NCBI GenBank assembly: GCA_902725215.1
Contig: CACUVI010000012.1
Location: forward strand, 256,501-320,500
DNA length: 64,000 nt
From: Rhodospirillaceae bacterium LM-1
GTDB taxonomy: Bacteria > Pseudomonadota > Alphaproteobacteria > Rhodospirillales > WMHbin7
Direction: 5' to 3'
Position numbers and translations under genes: made by a program. The number at the start of each line of letters is the position of its first letter. The stretch's first letter is position 1. The notes under the pieces are model-generated. The model was given only the letters and a program-made list of their open reading frames with translations. It did not search any database and was not told the origin of the DNA. Shown here piece after piece: positions 33,531 through 44,617 of the stretch.

Positions 33531-33870
33531 AAATGGCGGCGTAACGTTCGGGCATAAAGCCAAGCTCCAGGAGGCCCGGCCCCTCGATGATCGGGCGCTT
33601 GATCATGCTGGGCTGTTCCAGCATCAACGCGACGGCCTTGGTTTGGTCGAGATTCAAGCGCTTGTCCTCGGGGAGCTTGCGGAAACTGGTTCCGGCGCGG
33701 TTCAAGACCTTCTCCCAGCCCAGCGCTTTGCACCAGTGTTCAAGATTGGCCTTCGTTACGCCCTGTTTTTTGTAGTCGTGGAAGACGTAAGCGACGCCCT
33801 GCTCGTTCAGCCAAGCGAAGGCCTTCTTCATGGTGTCGCAGTTCTTGATGCCGTAGATCGCGATGCTCAT
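33520..33870 (-). CDS. ArsC/Spx-family reductase (YffB-like)
   Basis: 116 residues of the arsenate reductase / Spx thioredoxin-like family. The N-terminal Y-G-I-K-N-C-D-T-M-K-K-A has the single redox Cys (C11), and Y-V-F-H-D-Y-K-K-Q-G-V and P-S-M-I-K-R-P-I-I (cis-Pro region) match YffB-type glutathione-dependent reductases rather than true arsenate reductases, which have more Arg residues. It converges on the DUF423 gene with an 11-nt overlap. Confidence 0.85.
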   Translation of the reverse strand: MSIAIYGIKNCDTMKKAFAWLNEQGVAYVFHDYKKQGVTKANLEHWCKALGWEKVLNRAGTSFRKLPEDKRLNLDQTKAVALMLEQPSMIKRPIIEGPGLLELGFMPERYAAIFKK

Positions 33871-34137
33871 TCACTTGTCCCCGGAAGGTGGCCAAAGCCC
33901 GTCGATCAACCCCAGCAGTTCATCGCGCTCGGCTGTCGTGATGCTGAGGCAAGTGGCGTAGCCGGTGATGCGCTCGACATAGAAATTACGGGTACGGGCG
34001 GCGGCCTCATCGTAAGACCAGCGCTCGGGCGGGCGGGCATCGCGGGCGGCCAGCAATTCCTGGGCGTCGCGCTCGATCTCGGCCTTGAATTCTTGGAACC
34101 AAGGCGTTTTCGTCAAGCCCAACTTATTCCCATTCAA
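33871..34137 (-). CDS. Hypothetical protein downstream of guaA
   Basis: About 88 residues from a TTG at 34137 (no usable ATG; another TTG lies 5 codons later). The frame begins inside the guaA stop region and ends immediately before the YffB-like gene, consistent with an operon guaA-this-yffB. Composition is ordinary coding ([28 protein letters not shown]). No family recognised; cytoplasmic. Confidence 0.5.
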   Translation of the reverse strand: MNGNKLGLTKTPWFQEFKAEIERDAQELLAARDARPPERWSYDEAAARTRNFYVERITGYATCLSITTAERDELLGLIDGLWPPSGDK

Positions 34138-35677
34138 TCGTTCCCGGCGGCTTGCTGGTCACATCAAACGTCACGCGGTTGATGCCCTTGACCTCGTTAA
34201 TGATGCGGTTGGCGGTGCGGCCCAGGAAATTCATGTCGAAGGGATAGAAATCGGCGGTCATGCCGTCGGTCGAGGTGACGGCGCGCAAGGCCAGGGCGTA
34301 ATCGTAGCTGCGCGAATCCCCCATCACGCCCACGGTGCGCACCGGCAGCAGCACGGCGAAGGCTTGCCAGATGGCGTCGTACAAGCCCGCATTGCGGATT
34401 TCTTCCAGATAGATGGCGTCGGCCCTGCGCAAGATATCCAGCTTGTCGCGCGTGATCTCCTGGCCGGGAATGCGGATGGCGAGGCCAGGGCCGGGGAAGG
34501 GGTGGCGGCCCACCATTTCGTCGGGCAGTCCCAATTCGCGGCCCAAGGCGCGCACCTCGTCCTTGAACAATTCGCGCAAGGGTTCAACCAGTTTCATATT
34601 CATGCGCGCAGGCAAGCCGCCCACATTATGATGGCTTTTGATGGTCACGCTTGGCCCGCCGATGAAGCTGACCGATTCGATGACGTCCGGGTACAGCGTG
34701 CCCTGGGCCAGAAAATCGGCGCCGCCCACTTTCTTGGCCTCTTCCTCGAAGACGTCGATGAACAAGCCGCCGATGGTTTTGCGCTTCTTCTCGGGGTCGG
34801 TCATGCCCGCCAACTTCGAGAGGAACAGTTCGGACGCGTCGCGATGCACCAGATTGATGTTGAAGCGGTCACGGAAAACGTTGACCACTTGCTCGGCCTC
34901 GCCCATGCGCATGAAGCCGTGATCGACGAAAACGCAAGTCAGTTGGTCGCCGATGGCTTCGTGCAGCAACGCCGCCACGACGGATGAATCGACGCCGCCC
35001 GACAACCCGCAAATAACCCGGCCAGCCCCCACCTGCGCCCTGACCTTGGCGATTTCCTGGGCGCGGAAGGCGGCCATCGTCCAATCATTCTTGCAGGCGC
35101 AAACCCCGTGCACGAAATTGGCCAGCAGCTTGGCGCCGTGTGGGGTATGCACCACTTCGGGATGGAATTGCACGCCGTAATAACGCTTCTCGTCATTGGC
35201 GATGGCGGCGAAAGGGGCGCCTTCCGACGTGCCGACGGAACGAAAGCCGGACGGGATGGCGGTCACGCGGTCGCCATGGCTCATCCATACTTGTTCGCGC
35301 CCCCCCATGGCCCAGGCGCCGTGGAACAGCGCGCAGTCGCCGGTGATGTCGACATAGGCGCGTCCGAACTCGCGTTCGTGTCCGGCTTCGACCTTGCCGC
35401 CCAACTGATGGCACATCGACTGCTGGCCGTAACAGATGCCCAGGATGGGCAGGCCCGAGTCGTAAACGCATTGGGGCGGCAGCGGCGCATTGGCGTCCAG
35501 CACCGAGGAAGGCCCGCCAGACAGGATCAGCCCCTTGGGGCCGAAAGCTTTCAAACTGTCGGCGGTCACCTTGTTGAAGGGGTGGACCTCGCAATAAACG
35601 CCTGATTCGCGCACGCGCCTGGCGATCAATTGCGTGACTTGCGAGCCGAAATCGAGGATCAGAATGCGGTCGGTCAT
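34124..35677 (-). CDS. guaA: GMP synthase (glutamine-hydrolysing)
   Basis: 517 residues. N-terminal class I glutamine amidotransferase with nucleophile Cys in G-I-C-Y-G-Q-Q-S-M and His/Glu in V-Q-F-H-P-E-V; ATP pyrophosphatase domain with the P-loop S-G-G-V-D-S-S-V; C-terminal dimerisation domain ending G-T-I-E-W-E. It converts XMP to GMP, the last step of guanine nucleotide synthesis. It is on the same strand as rsmB and guaB, so the region groups the two guanylate genes (guaB-rsmB-guaA). Confidence 0.97.
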   Translation of the reverse strand: MTDRILILDFGSQVTQLIARRVRESGVYCEVHPFNKVTADSLKAFGPKGLILSGGPSSVLDANAPLPPQCVYDSGLPILGICYGQQSMCHQLGGKVEAGHEREFGRAYVDITGDCALFHGAWAMGGREQVWMSHGDRVTAIPSGFRSVGTSEGAPFAAIANDEKRYYGVQFHPEVVHTPHGAKLLANFVHGVCACKNDWTMAAFRAQEIAKVRAQVGAGRVICGLSGGVDSSVVAALLHEAIGDQLTCVFVDHGFMRMGEAEQVVNVFRDRFNINLVHRDASELFLSKLAGMTDPEKKRKTIGGLFIDVFEEEAKKVGGADFLAQGTLYPDVIESVSFIGGPSVTIKSHHNVGGLPARMNMKLVEPLRELFKDEVRALGRELGLPDEMVGRHPFPGPGLAIRIPGQEITRDKLDILRRADAIYLEEIRNAGLYDAIWQAFAVLLPVRTVGVMGDSRSYDYALALRAVTSTDGMTADFYPFDMNFLGRTANRIINEVKGINRVTFDVTSKPPGTIEWE

Positions 35678-35695
35678 GGCATGTTCCCCTTAGGT

Positions 35696-36964
35696 TTATT
35701 CAACTCGTACCAGTTTGGCGGCGAAGAATCCATCCGTGCCATGCTGGGCGGGCGTCAGATGCAGATAGGGCCGTTCGGCCGAGATGGGTTCCAAGGCAAA
35801 GTCTTTGGCCTTGGCCAGAAAAGCCTCGATCTGCGCTTCGTTTTCGTCTGGCAGCAGCGAGCAGGTGACGTAAATCAGCTTGCCGCCGGGCTTCACCAGC
35901 CGTGCTGCGCGCTCTAAAATCTCGCCCTGCTTGACGGTCAGTTCAGCCAAATCCGTGGGCGTCATTTTCCATTTGGCGTCGGGGTTGCGCCGCCAAGTGC
36001 CGGTGCCGGTGCAGGGCGCATCGACCAGCACGCGGTCGAAACTGCCCGCTTGGCGCTTGACCCATTTGGCGCCCGTGGCGTCCAGCACATGGCGCGTGAC
36101 ATTATGCACGCCCGCCCGCTTCAATCGATCCGCCGAGCGCGACAGCCTGCCTTCCGAAACATCGCAGGCGACCAAGCGGCCCTTGTTGTTCATCGTCGAA
36201 GCCAGGGCCAGCGTCTTGCCGCCAGCGCCAGCGCAAAAATCGCAGACCGACATGCCGGGTTCGGCGCCCACCAATTGCGCCGCCAGTTGCGAGCCTTCGT
36301 CTTGCACTTCGACCAAGCCGTCCTTGAAGGCCTTGCTCGCCATCAGGTTGACGCGTTCGGGAATGCGCAGTCCCCAGGGCGAAAGCTCGGTCGGTTGGGC
36401 GATGATTTCTTCCTGGGCCAATGCGTGGATGGCTTCCTCGCGCGTGGCTTTCAGCGCGTTGACGCGCAGATCGAGGCGGGCGGGCAGCAGCAAGGCCCGC
36501 ATTTCAACGTCAAGGTTTTCACCAAAGCGTGCGCGCAGCTTATCGTCGAGCCATTCGGGATATTCCAAGCGCACCCAATCAGGCATTTCGGCGTTTTCCA
36601 GGCGCTGGCGCTCCAGCTCCACCGTCCATTTGCGCTCGTCCGAAGACATGCGGGCCGGACAGAATTTCTCACCGTCGAACAAACCGTTCAACACGTCTTG
36701 CTTGGCGTGATCGGCCAGCGTCAGATGGGCCAGCAGGCGGGCGCGGGCCGAGGCCTCTACCCCAATGCGATCAAGCCACCAACCCAGATGGGCGCGCCTG
36801 CGCAGCGCGTCGTACAGACGTTCGTGGATCGCCTTGCGGTCCTTGGAGCCGATATAGCGCCTAGCCCTGAACCAATTGGCGATAACGCCATCGGCCGGGC
36901 GCGGCGATCCCTCGACCTCTTCCAGAAGCTCGATGGCGGCTTGGATGCGCGCCCCCGGAGTCAC
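35696..36964 (-). CDS. rsmB: 16S rRNA m5C methyltransferase (RsmB/NOP2-Sun family)
   Basis: 422 residues from a GTG at 36964, 4 nt after the guaB stop; an ATG at 37024 inside guaB is the alternative. An N-terminal NusB-like helical domain is followed by the methyltransferase: SAM site C-A-G-A-G-G-K-T-L-A-L-A, catalytic D-A-P-C-T-G-T-G-T-W-R-R-N-P (proline-cysteine) and the second cysteine in V-T-C-S-L-L. The domain order fits RsmB (C967) more than the RsmF type. It is sandwiched between guaB and guaA. Confidence 0.85.
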   Translation of the reverse strand: MTPGARIQAAIELLEEVEGSPRPADGVIANWFRARRYIGSKDRKAIHERLYDALRRRAHLGWWLDRIGVEASARARLLAHLTLADHAKQDVLNGLFDGEKFCPARMSSDERKWTVELERQRLENAEMPDWVRLEYPEWLDDKLRARFGENLDVEMRALLLPARLDLRVNALKATREEAIHALAQEEIIAQPTELSPWGLRIPERVNLMASKAFKDGLVEVQDEGSQLAAQLVGAEPGMSVCDFCAGAGGKTLALASTMNNKGRLVACDVSEGRLSRSADRLKRAGVHNVTRHVLDATGAKWVKRQAGSFDRVLVDAPCTGTGTWRRNPDAKWKMTPTDLAELTVKQGEILERAARLVKPGGKLIYVTCSLLPDENEAQIEAFLAKAKDFALEPISAERPYLHLTPAQHGTDGFFAAKLVRVE

Positions 36965-36968
36965 GAAA

Positions 36969-38507
<1,539 letters not shown>

Positions 38508-38622
38508 TCAGGTCGTTTGGGCGGCCCTGATGTGGCGAGGCATCATACACAGGAAAGCCCATTGCTCAAGTCCCATCAGCCCTATGGCCTGGAATGGCGT
38601 CATGCGCTAGGATCGTGCCGTG

Positions 38623-40050
38623 ATGAAACGGCTGTTTTCCCTTGTTTTGCTGCTGTCGGCCCTGGGGGCGACCCCGGCCCTGGCCCTGACCTTCGATGAA
38701 GCCAGGCATCTGTTGGCGCGCACCGGATTCGGCCAGCCCGCCCGCGTCGAAATCGAGCGCCTGATGCAATATTCCCACGAATCAGCGGTCGAGGAAATAT
38801 TCGGTCTCGTTCTTTCGCAGCCGAAGACCCAACCGCCATCCGACATCGACGAACCCCTGCCCACGCAGGCAAGTCGCAAGTCCATGGATGATAAAGAGAA
38901 AAAGGATTTTCGCCAGGATATGCACGAGCGCAATCTGGCGCTTAAGTCCTGGTGGTGGGGCGAAATGCTGGCCGCCGATTCGCCCTTTACCGAGCATATG
39001 GTTCTGTTTTGGCACAATTATTTCACCTCGAGTCTGAAAAAGGTGAAATGGCCCGGCTTCATTTACCGCCAGAATCTGCTGTTCCGCCAGCATGCTTTGG
39101 GAAATTACGGCCAGTTGCTGAAGGAAATCGTCCGGGACCCCGCCATGGTCTTGTATCTGGACAGTCAGTCCAACCGCAAAGGCCAGCCCAACGAGAATTT
39201 TGCCCGCGAACTGATGGAATTGTTCACGCTGGGCGAAGGAAATTACAGCGAACAGGACGTCAAGGAAGCGGCCAGGGCCTTCACCGGCTGGGCTTTCGAC
39301 CCCAAGCTGGGCGAGGTGACGTTCAATCCCAAAAGACACGATGCCGGGTCGAAAAAGGTGCTGGGACAGATCGTGCAATCCGGCGACGACGTGATCGAGC
39401 TTTTGCTGTCCAGGCCCGAAACCGCCCGCCATCTGGTCGAAAAACTGTGGCGCGACCTCATCTCGCCCGAACCGGACGCGGCCGAGGTGCAGCGCTTGGC
39501 GGCGCTTTTGCGCGACGGCAATTATGAAATCCGCCCGGTGTTGAAGGCGATGTTGACCCTGGATGCCTTCTGGGCGCCCGAGAACCGGGGCGCGCTGGTC
39601 AAGTCGCCCGTCGATGTGATCGTGGGCACGCTGCGCCTTCTGGGCTATCGCAAGACCGACGAGAAGCGTCTGGCGCAATTGGGCCGCCAACTTGGCCAAG
39701 ATCTTTTCGATCCCCCCAACGTCAAGGGCTGGCCGGGCGGAACGGCCTGGATCACCACGGCCACCCTGTCGATGCGCGAGCAGTTCCTGCGCCGCATTCT
39801 GCGGGGTCGCGAGGGCGAGGGGCGTGATGAGGGGCTGGGGGCGGGCTACAACCCGCTGGCCATCGACAATCCCGGCGTCATGCCCTCGCTGGCCGATCTG
39901 GACCGCGCAGCGACGCCAAAAGCCGTACAGACCATGCAGCGTCTGCTCATGTCGGTGCCGCCCGTCGATCCGCCGAAGCCGGTCGAGGGGGCTTCGTTGC
40001 GTCAGTCCGCCCTGCATCTTCTTCTCGATCCGGCCTATCAGGTGAAATGA
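38623..40050 (+). CDS. DUF1800 family secreted protein
   Basis: 475 residues with a signal peptide (M-K-R-L-F-S-L-V-L-L-L-S-A-L-G…A-L-A). Family motifs: A-R-H-L-L-A-R-T-G-F-G, F-W-H-N-Y-F, N-E-N-F-A-R-E-L-M-E-L-F-T-L-G and A-R-A-F-T-G-W, D-P-P-N-V-K-G-W-P-G-G. DUF1800 genes are regularly paired with DUF1501 genes as here (2-nt gap). The pair is thought to act in the envelope or a secreted lipid/polymer process, but the biochemical role is unknown. Confidence 0.88.
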   Translation: MKRLFSLVLLLSALGATPALALTFDEARHLLARTGFGQPARVEIERLMQYSHESAVEEIFGLVLSQPKTQPPSDIDEPLPTQASRKSMDDKEKKDFRQDMHERNLALKSWWWGEMLAADSPFTEHMVLFWHNYFTSSLKKVKWPGFIYRQNLLFRQHALGNYGQLLKEIVRDPAMVLYLDSQSNRKGQPNENFARELMELFTLGEGNYSEQDVKEAARAFTGWAFDPKLGEVTFNPKRHDAGSKKVLGQIVQSGDDVIELLLSRPETARHLVEKLWRDLISPEPDAAEVQRLAALLRDGNYEIRPVLKAMLTLDAFWAPENRGALVKSPVDVIVGTLRLLGYRKTDEKRLAQLGRQLGQDLFDPPNVKGWPGGTAWITTATLSMREQFLRRILRGREGEGRDEGLGAGYNPLAIDNPGVMPSLADLDRAATPKAVQTMQRLLMSVPPVDPPKPVEGASLRQSALHLLLDPAYQVK

Positions 40051-40051
40051 G

Positions 40052-41227
40052 ATGAAGACGGATCTTTCCAGACGCGATCTTCTGGCCCTTTGTTTGGGGG
40101 CGGCGGGAACGGCTTTTTTGCCGCGAAACGCCTTGGCTTCGCCCGCCTGGGACCGCACGCTGATCATGATCGAATTCAACGGCGGCAATGACGGTTTGAA
40201 TACCGTCGTCCCTTATGACGAGCCGTTATACGCCCAATTGCGCCCGAAGCTGGCCATCCCGCGCGCCAAGGTCCTGCATCTCGATCATGAATTGGGGTTG
40301 CATCCGGCGCTGGAACCCTTGATGCCCCTTTGGAAGCAAAACGAGGTGGCGGTGGCGCTGGGCCTTGGCTATCCCAAGCCCAACCGCTCGCACTTCCGTT
40401 CGATCGAAATCTGGGAAAGCGCTTCCGATTCCGATGCGGTCGAGGATCAAGGCTGGGTGGCGGCGCTGTTGCCGGAAGCGCGCCTGCCCAAGGCGGGAAC
40501 GCCCGCCATTCCCGCCCATGCGTTGGTGATGGGCAACGGCTCGTCGGGTCCGTTCGAGGGCGGACAGTTGGCCGTGGTCACGCTGGACCGCAAGGGCCAG
40601 GGTCCGCGCCAGCAGGGCAAGGAACGCAAGGGCGGCGAAAGCATGGACAATCCCGCGCTGGATCATATCCTGGCCGTGCGAACCATGAATATGCGAGCCG
40701 CGCAGCAGATCGTGCCCGAACGGCTGGCCCAGGTGAAGATGCAGGCGGGTTTTCCGCAAGGAGCGTTCGGAAGCGCCATGGAAAATGCCGCCCGTCTGCT
40801 GCTGGCGGGCATCATGCCGCCGGTGATCAAACTGTCGCTGGGCAGTTTCGACACCCACGCCAATCAGTTGGCCACGCATGAAAAGTTGTTGGGCGAATTC
40901 GCCCAAGCGCTGGCCGCCCTGCGAAGCGCCCTGGACAAGGCGGGGCTTTGGGATCGCGTGCTGGTGATGACCTATTCGGAATTCGGACGCCGGGCCAAGG
41001 AAAATGCCAGCCAGGGCACCGATCACGGCACGGCGGCTCCGCATTTCCTGGTCGGCGGTCAGGTCAAGGGTGGACTTTACGGGGCGCAACCCCCACTTTC
41101 CCAGGCCAAGGACAACGACCTCGTTTTCACCACGGATTTTAGGTCGTACTACAACGCAATCGCCGAACATTGGTGGCGCGTGCCGGGCATTCCCGGCTTC
41201 AAGCCCTTGTCCGGCCCACTTGGTTAG
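40052..41227 (+). CDS. DUF1501 family (Tat-like) protein
   Basis: 391 residues. A short basic leader with R-R-D-L-L-A-L-C-L-G-A-A-G resembles a Tat signal (twin Arg after S), then E-F-N-G-G-N-D-G-L-N-T-V-V-P-Y, G-L-H-P-A-L-E-P-L, H-F-R-S-I-E-I-W-E-S, F-D-T-H-A-N-Q and T-Y-S-E-F-G-R-R, and G-T-D-H-G-T-A-A-P-H-F (alkaline-phosphatase-like fold). It forms an operon with DUF1800. Substrate unknown. Confidence 0.88.
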   Translation: MKTDLSRRDLLALCLGAAGTAFLPRNALASPAWDRTLIMIEFNGGNDGLNTVVPYDEPLYAQLRPKLAIPRAKVLHLDHELGLHPALEPLMPLWKQNEVAVALGLGYPKPNRSHFRSIEIWESASDSDAVEDQGWVAALLPEARLPKAGTPAIPAHALVMGNGSSGPFEGGQLAVVTLDRKGQGPRQQGKERKGGESMDNPALDHILAVRTMNMRAAQQIVPERLAQVKMQAGFPQGAFGSAMENAARLLLAGIMPPVIKLSLGSFDTHANQLATHEKLLGEFAQALAALRSALDKAGLWDRVLVMTYSEFGRRAKENASQGTDHGTAAPHFLVGGQVKGGLYGAQPPLSQAKDNDLVFTTDFRSYYNAIAEHWWRVPGIPGFKPLSGPLG

Positions 41228-41240
41228 AAAGGAATACGGA

Positions 41241-41480
41241 ATGCCCATGGCCGCCGACGATATCGTCGCCCTCATCAAGAAAGCCCTGCCCGACGCCCAA
41301 ATCGAGATCGAGGACACGGCGGGCGATGGCGATCATTATCAGGCCCGCATCGTTTCGGCGGCCTTCAAGGGCAAAAGCCGCGTCGCCCAACATCAGATGG
41401 TTTACGCGGCTCTGGGGGGGCGCATGGGCGGCGAATTGCATGCCCTGGCCCTGACGACGGAAACGCCTGAGGGCGCGTGA
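41241..41480 (+). CDS. BolA/IbaG family protein
   Basis: 79 residues starting after an AAAGGAA ribosome-binding site. The family core I-E-D-T-A-G-D-G-D-H-Y-Q-A-R-I-V-S-A-A-F and R-V-A-Q-H-Q-M-V-Y-A-A-L contains the conserved His (H-Q-M) that ligates a [2Fe-2S] cluster with a monothiol glutaredoxin. Its usual partner, grxD, lies 930 nt downstream. Confidence 0.9.
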   Translation: MPMAADDIVALIKKALPDAQIEIEDTAGDGDHYQARIVSAAFKGKSRVAQHQMVYAALGGRMGGELHALALTTETPEGA

Positions 41481-42355
41481 GCATCACCCACCGCCAAGCC
41501 GGACTTTACGCCACCGCCGCCAATCTGATCTGGGGATTTTTCCCGGTCTATTTCCACCAGTTCACAGGCGTTTCGGCGCTGGAAGTGCTGGCGCATCGCG
41601 CCTTGTGGTCGCTTCTGTTCGTGGCCCTGGCGGTGGCCCTGATGGGCAAGCTGGCCGATGGGCTGGCCCTGGTGAAGGACGTCAAGCGTCTGCGCTGGTT
41701 TTTGGCTTCGGGTCTGCTGATCGCCGTCAATTGGGGCGGCTTCATCTGGGCGGCCACCAACGGCCAAATTTTGCAGTCGGGGCTGGGCTATTACATCTTT
41801 CCCCTGGTTTCGGTGGCGCTGGGGGCGGTGCTGCTGAAAGAACGGCCCTCGGCCCGCCAATGGCTGGCCATTGGGCTGGCGGCGATTGGGGTGGGAGTTC
41901 TGATCCTGGCCTTGGGGCAGGTGCCCTGGATCTCGCTGGTCCTGGCCCTGTCTTTCGCCCTTTATGGATTGGTGCGCAAGCAGGCCCCGGCTGAATCCTT
42001 GCTGGGCCTGCTGGCCGAAACCCTGCTGCTGGCCCCTCTGGCTCTCGGCTATATCCTGTGGCTGCAGATAAGCGGTCAGGCCGCCTTCCTGCATCGATCT
42101 CTTGGCCTGGACGCGCTGTTGCTGCTGGGCGGCGTGCTGACGGCCATTCCCTTGATGCTGTTCGCCAAGGCGGCCCGCAAGCTGACCCTGACCACGCTGG
42201 GCCTGCTTTTTTACGTCAATCCGACGCTGCAATTCCTGATCGCCGTCTTTTTGTATGACGAGCTTTTCACCAAGGCCCATGGCTTGGCCTTCGTCTTCAT
42301 CTGGACGGCCCTGGCCATCTATTCATGGGGCGCTTGGAAGAAGAGTCCGGGTTGA
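41477..42355 (+). CDS. rarD: RarD / EamA-family transporter
   Basis: 292 residues starting at GTG 41477, overlapping the bolA stop by 4 nt. About ten transmembrane helices; the N-terminal Y-A-T-A-A-N-L-I-W-G-F-F-P-V-Y-F and H-R-A-L-W-S-L, and Q-S-G-L-G-Y-Y-I-F-P-L are RarD signatures. Drug/metabolite transporter superfamily; the physiological substrate is not known (chloramphenicol sensitivity in E. coli). Confidence 0.9.
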   Translation: MSITHRQAGLYATAANLIWGFFPVYFHQFTGVSALEVLAHRALWSLLFVALAVALMGKLADGLALVKDVKRLRWFLASGLLIAVNWGGFIWAATNGQILQSGLGYYIFPLVSVALGAVLLKERPSARQWLAIGLAAIGVGVLILALGQVPWISLVLALSFALYGLVRKQAPAESLLGLLAETLLLAPLALGYILWLQISGQAAFLHRSLGLDALLLLGGVLTAIPLMLFAKAARKLTLTTLGLLFYVNPTLQFLIAVFLYDELFTKAHGLAFVFIWTALAIYSWGAWKKSPG

Positions 42356-42410
42356 CAGCGCCCCGCAGAACCCCCATATCCGCCAAGGACATTCATCAAC
42401 AGGAGCCTTC

Positions 42411-42743
42411 ATGAGCGACAATCCCGTCTTCGCCCGCATCAAGCAGGACATCACCGAAAATCCGGTGGTTCTGTACATGAAGGGTACGCCGATGTTTCCC
42501 CAATGCGGCTTTTCGGCGGCCGTGGTTCAGGTGCTGGGCGAGCGGGGCGTCAAGTTCAAGGGGGTGGATGTTCTGACCGATCCATCCTTGCGCGACGGCA
42601 TCAAGGAATTCACCAACTGGCCGACCATCCCCCAGCTTTATGTAAAGGGCGAATTCGTGGGCGGCTGCGACATCGTGCGCGAAATGAACCAGACCGGCGA
42701 ACTGGCCCGTTTGCTCGACGAAAAGGGCGTCGAGCATAAGTAG
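42411..42743 (+). CDS. grxD: Monothiol glutaredoxin, Grx4 family
   Basis: 110 residues with the C-G-F-S active site (P-Q-C-G-F-S-A), N-W-P-T-I-P-Q-L-Y (cis-Pro) and G-G-C-D-I glutathione-binding loop. Holds a [2Fe-2S] cluster with glutathione and exchanges it with BolA/IbaG, encoded just upstream. AGGAG ribosome-binding site; followed by a strong terminator. Confidence 0.95.
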   Translation: MSDNPVFARIKQDITENPVVLYMKGTPMFPQCGFSAAVVQVLGERGVKFKGVDVLTDPSLRDGIKEFTNWPTIPQLYVKGEFVGGCDIVREMNQTGELARLLDEKGVEHK

Positions 42744-42770
42744 TGTCTTGCCTTCAAAACCATAAGGGAA

Positions 42771-42796
42771 GGGCGGCCTTAACGGGCCGCCCTTTT
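42771..42796 (+). terminator. Rho-independent terminator of grxD
   Basis: Stem GGGCGGCC / GGCCGCCC with a 6-nt loop and TTTT, 28 nt after the grxD stop. It ends just before the convergent hicA stop. Confidence 0.88.
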
Positions 42797-42799
42797 CGT

Positions 42800-43012
42800 T
42801 TACAAATCCCCAGGCTTGATCCCGGCATGTTTGGCAATGCGAGCCAGCATGCGCGGCCCGATTTCCTCATTGTCATGAAATGCAAAAACGATGTCCGGTC
42901 GGCCTTCATAGGCCAGGGTACGATGCGAACCGGTTTGCCTTTTGATCGTCCAGCCCTGTTTTTGCAGAACAGCCAGCAGTCGTTTGGCCTTGATGGAAGG
43001 CCAGGGACTCAT
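42800..43012 (-). CDS. hicA: HicA-type mRNA interferase toxin
   Basis: 70 residues, slightly longer than typical HicA (~60). The double-stranded RNA-binding-like fold is recognised by K-A-K-R-L-L-A-V-L-Q-K-Q-G-W-T, then the catalytic His in Q-T-G-S-H-R-T-L, and I-G-P-R-M-L-A-R-I-A-K-H-A-G. It overlaps hicB by 4 nt. Gene order antitoxin-toxin on the minus strand; normally hicA comes first. Confidence 0.88.
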   Translation of the reverse strand: MSPWPSIKAKRLLAVLQKQGWTIKRQTGSHRTLAYEGRPDIVFAFHDNEEIGPRMLARIAKHAGIKPGDL

Positions 43013-43218
43013 GCGGCAGCGAACAGGGCAGTCAGTTCGGGAACCGTTTCGCCGTTCTCGAGCCTTTCCGCCAGAACGCGCAAGGCCAGGGCTTCAGCCC
43101 TGCTCAGGGCTTCGGTCCGGTCCTTGCCATAGGCGAGAACGCCGGGTAAAGCCGGTATCTCGGCGATCCAGCGGCCATCTTCTTCGCGTCCTATGTCCAC
43201 GGCCAAAGTCTTGGGCAT
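43009..43218 (-). CDS. hicB: HicB-type antitoxin (short)
   Basis: 69 residues: V-D-I-G-R-E-E-D-G-R-W-I-A-E-I-P-A-L-P-G and D-R-T-E-A-L-S-R-A-E-A-L-A, the HicB_like fold. It lacks the C-terminal DNA-binding helix-turn-helix of long HicB proteins, so autoregulation would need another factor. It precedes hicA with 4-nt overlap. Confidence 0.82.
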   Translation of the reverse strand: MPKTLAVDIGREEDGRWIAEIPALPGVLAYGKDRTEALSRAEALALRVLAERLENGETVPELTALFAAA

Positions 43219-43270
43219 GAGTCCTCCTTGACCGGATCAGCCTAGCACAAGCCGCGGAGCGTTAAAACAA

Positions 43271-43297
43271 CAAGGCCCGGTATTGAACCGGGCCTTG
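43271..43297 (-). terminator. Rho-independent terminator of rpsD
   Basis: Perfect 11-bp stem CAAGGCCCGGT / ACCGGGCCTTG with a 5-nt loop, followed on the minus strand by TTGTTTT. It lies 26 nt after the rpsD stop. Confidence 0.9.
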
Positions 43298-43322
43298 GGC
43301 ATTCGCAGAAACCTGTAACCGA

Positions 43323-43937
43323 TCAGCGCGAATAATATTCGATGACCAGATTGGGTTCCATCTGCACGGGATAGGGCACGTCGGACAGCTTGGGAGCGCG
43401 GACGAACTTGCCCTTCATTTCCCTGTTGTCCATTTCCAGATAGTCGGGCACGTCGCGCTCGTTGCTTTCCAACGAACCCATGATCAGCGCCATTTCCTTG
43501 GCCTTCTTGCGGGCCGAGATTTCGTCGCCGTCGCCGACGCGGTAGGAAGCGATGGTGACGCGCTTGCCGTTGACGGCGATATGGCCGTGATTGACCAGCT
43601 GACGAGCGGCGAAGACCGTGGGAGCCAGCTTCAGGCGATAGACCACAGCGTCCAGGCGGCGCTCGAGCAATTCAATGAGGTTTTCGGAAGTGTCGCCCTT
43701 GCGGCGCGAGGCTTCCTGATACAGCTTGCGGAACTGGCGCTCGCCGATATTGCCGTAATAGCCGCGCAGCTTCTGCTTGGCCAACAGCTGGGTGCCGAAG
43801 TCGGAAGGCTTCTTGCGGCGCTGGCCGTGCTGGCCGGGACCGTAGTCGCGCTTATTGACCGGACTTTTGGCGCGGCCCCACAGATTGAGGCCAAGGCGGC
43901 GGTTGAGCTTGTACTTAGATGTTGCACGCTTCGTCAT
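43323..43937 (-). CDS. rpsD: 30S ribosomal protein S4
   Basis: 204 residues. N-terminal S4 zinc-free type (no Cys cluster), S4 RNA-binding domain at about 95-155 ([10 protein letters not shown]…[16 protein letters not shown]). Primary binder of 16S rRNA and translational repressor. Monocistronic here, with its own terminator. Confidence 0.97.
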   Translation of the reverse strand: MTKRATSKYKLNRRLGLNLWGRAKSPVNKRDYGPGQHGQRRKKPSDFGTQLLAKQKLRGYYGNIGERQFRKLYQEASRRKGDTSENLIELLERRLDAVVYRLKLAPTVFAARQLVNHGHIAVNGKRVTIASYRVGDGDEISARKKAKEMALIMGSLESNERDVPDYLEMDNREMKGKFVRAPKLSDVPYPVQMEPNLVIEYYSR

Positions 43938-44157
43938 AGGGTTTGTCCCCGTTTAAAGTTTCGAATGTCCCGGTAGTTCTTGCGCCCGAAGCGGAAGGCT
44001 TGCGCCGCAAGACGGGAATCAAGGCTGTGCCCTGGTCCACATTCCCGGGAAGAGGCGGCACAATACCCGCCTTCTTTGGCTTGTCAAGGCTTTCTGGGGC
44101 GTTTTCCCCCTCTTTGCCCCCCTGGACGCGGGCAAAACGGCTTCCTAATATAGAGGT

Positions 44158-44550
44158 ATGTACAGCAAGATCACACGCGCCATCACGGTTTCGGTCGAAC
44201 CCGTCTATCTCGAGGATCAGTCCAACCCCGAGGAGAATCATTTCGTATGGGCCTATCGGGTCAAGATCGAGAACGGGGGCATGGAAACCGTGCAATTGTT
44301 GCGCCGCCATTGGCGGATCACCGACGCCATGGGCCGCCAGCAGGAAGTCGAGGGGCCGGGCGTGGTCGGCGAGACGCCGGTTTTGCAACCGGGCGAGAGC
44401 TTCGAATATACGTCGGGAACGCCTTTGCCCACCGCTTCCGGCATCATGGTCGGCACCTACAAGATGGAAACCGAGCAGGGCGAAGTGTTCGATGTGAACA
44501 TTCCCGCCTTTTCGCTCGACAGTCCCCATCAGAATTCCCTGCTGAATTAG
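44158..44550 (+). CDS. apaG: ApaG (DUF525/CorD) family protein
   Basis: 130 residues of the ApaG fold (fibronectin-type III): [30 protein letters not shown] and C-terminal [11 protein letters not shown]. Linked to Co/Mg resistance in Salmonella. Stands between rpsD (divergent) and folE. Confidence 0.92.
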   Translation: MYSKITRAITVSVEPVYLEDQSNPEENHFVWAYRVKIENGGMETVQLLRRHWRITDAMGRQQEVEGPGVVGETPVLQPGESFEYTSGTPLPTASGIMVGTYKMETEQGEVFDVNIPAFSLDSPHQNSLLN

Positions 44551-44617
44551 GGCCATTGCAGATTTGGTCCAAGCACCCCACTTCAGTTCAGTGGGTAAAT
44601 CATGGGAGCATACTGCC

